A stretch of DNA of 5,154 bases from Thermoplasmata archaeon (GTDB taxonomy: Archaea; Thermoplasmatota; Thermoplasmata; Thermoplasmatales; Thermoplasmataceae), in the NCBI GenBank assembly GCA_021846695.1, contig JAJZWN010000080.1:1-5154 (forward strand), given 5' to 3'. Every line of letters starts with the position of its first letter. Within the stretch, counting starts at the first letter, position 1. This document shows, piece after piece, positions 4,543-5,154 of the stretch. Below the pieces are notes generated by a model that was not told the origin of the DNA, did no database searches, and saw only the letters and a list, made by a program, of their open reading frames with translations. Position numbers and translations under genes: made by a program.

Positions 4543-5154
4543 ATGAACAAAAAGTTAGCCGTATTATTGGTAGTGCCCATACTCTTAGCAATGGGGGGAA
4601 CGTTTGCGTTCTCTGCATTCTCTGGGGGTTCAAGTATTGCCATTAATAACACAGCAGGTCATTTGACCTGGACAAACAACATGGCCCTTACCGGAACAAA
4701 CGCGAATAACACACCTTTAACAGTACAGGGTCCAAACGGGGTTATATACGAGATAGGAGCTGCAGAGCCATTCCATCATGACAGTGGAATGTATAAACTG
4801 GGTCTAGGAACACAGGCTTATACAACTGCTACTAGTGGAAGGGAGTACACGGTCAATGTGACAAATTTCGCTCCTGGTGAATATGTAGTGTTTATGGCAA
4901 CCATAACAAACAATGGAACAGTTGGTTTTATGGTATCCTCAGCAGCACCAACAATTACAACATCCAGTAACAGCACATACAATGCAGCAAACAGTGGAAT
5001 AGTTGCAAGCCAGGTATCAGCAGGCAACTTTGCATCAGATCTGCAGAGCTCAACAGGATATATATACAACGTGACAGCAGTAAGTGGATTCAATACATCA
5101 CTTAGCCCAGAAGGAACTGCAATAATGATAATATCTGTTGGACTTGGAAACAGC
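4543..5154 (+). CDS. TasA/AbpA-like secreted filament subunit with SipW-class signal peptide (5' 204 codons, partial)
   Basis: The frame is open from the ATG to the window end, so the C-terminus is missing. Residues 1-25 form a signal peptide: NKK, a hydrophobic core (LAVLLVVPILLAM), then GGTFAFSAFS. This resembles the GGT(W/Y)A(A/Y)F pattern of SipW-dependent proteins such as TasA, with cleavage likely within FAFSA. The mature part is strand-rich, has no Cys, and includes FAPGEYVVFMATITNNGTVGFMV (residues 109-131), the PGD-type strand followed by an NxG turn that is characteristic of TasA/camelysin-like domains. Seven N-x-S/T sequons are present (N35, N55, N105, N124, N143, N176, N184). It is divergent from the DUF5305-like and signal peptidase genes, which supports processing by that enzyme. 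Related archaeal proteins (AbpA of Pyrobaculum) form donor-strand-exchange pili. Its G+C is higher than that of the regulator genes, consistent with high expression. Being a single-domain surface protein that is not a filament former is the main alternative. Confidence 0.85.
   Translation, partial: MNKKLAVLLVVPILLAMGGTFAFSAFSGGSSIAINNTAGHLTWTNNMALTGTNANNTPLTVQGPNGVIYEIGAAEPFHHDSGMYKLGLGTQAYTTATSGREYTVNVTNFAPGEYVVFMATITNNGTVGFMVSSAAPTITTSSNSTYNAANSGIVASQVSAGNFASDLQSSTGYIYNVTAVSGFNTSLSPEGTAIMIISVGLGNS

Noticed and set aside
4769..4791. Inverted repeat CATTCCA-N9-TGGAATG inside the filament gene
   Set aside because: It lies within well-supported coding sequence and has no sign of recoding or regulation; a 7-bp arm pair can arise by chance.
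4818..5093. Minus-strand open frame inside the filament subunit gene
   Set aside because: The plus-strand frame has a signal peptide, ribosome binding site and a recognisable fold pattern; the antisense frame has none.
1..5154. Search by eye for tRNA, rRNA, CRISPR repeats, transposon ends or attachment sites
   Set aside because: No cloverleaf, repeated spacer array, transposase motif or long terminal repeat was seen on either strand.

Overview
The window looks like a piece of an archaeal chromosome, most likely from an AT-rich acidophile of the Thermoplasmatales or a relative. Four observations support this. The signal peptidase has the Ser-His (Sec11/S26B) type of active site. Two winged-helix proteins carry an archaeal-style CNLNYxYA helix. 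Putative surface proteins are rich in N-glycosylation sequons (N-x-S/T). The gene starts mix GGTGA-type ribosome binding sites with leaderless or short-leader promoters. The genus assignment is inference; no rRNA or other marker gene is present.

Layout: five genes lie on the minus strand and one, cut by the window end, on the plus strand. Reading leftwards from a 209-bp divergent intergenic region (4334-4542) are a DUF5305-like two-pass surface protein (3383-4333), a polytopic type I signal peptidase that overlaps it by 4 bp (2187-3386), a winged-helix regulator (1485-2144, start revised here to an ATG), a paralogous winged-helix regulator (678-1304) and a three-helix membrane protein of unknown function (44-619). 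Reading rightwards is the 5' part of a secreted TasA/AbpA-like filament subunit with a SipW-class signal peptide (4543 to the window end).

The best reading is a surface-filament (donor-strand-exchange pilus/fibre) locus. The plus-strand gene supplies the subunit and the linked signal peptidase probably processes it. The DUF5305 protein is an extracellular domain joined by one helix to a small cytosolic domain and may serve assembly or anchoring. The two winged-helix paralogs are the obvious candidate regulators. Related short dyads, approximately CTRTAARRTAYAG, occur upstream of the filament gene and upstream of one regulator gene, with a matching half-site next to the DUF5305 start. This would fit one regulator controlling the whole locus, but it is only a hypothesis in such AT-rich DNA. 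There are no RNA genes, CRISPR arrays, insertion sequences or origins that I can support.
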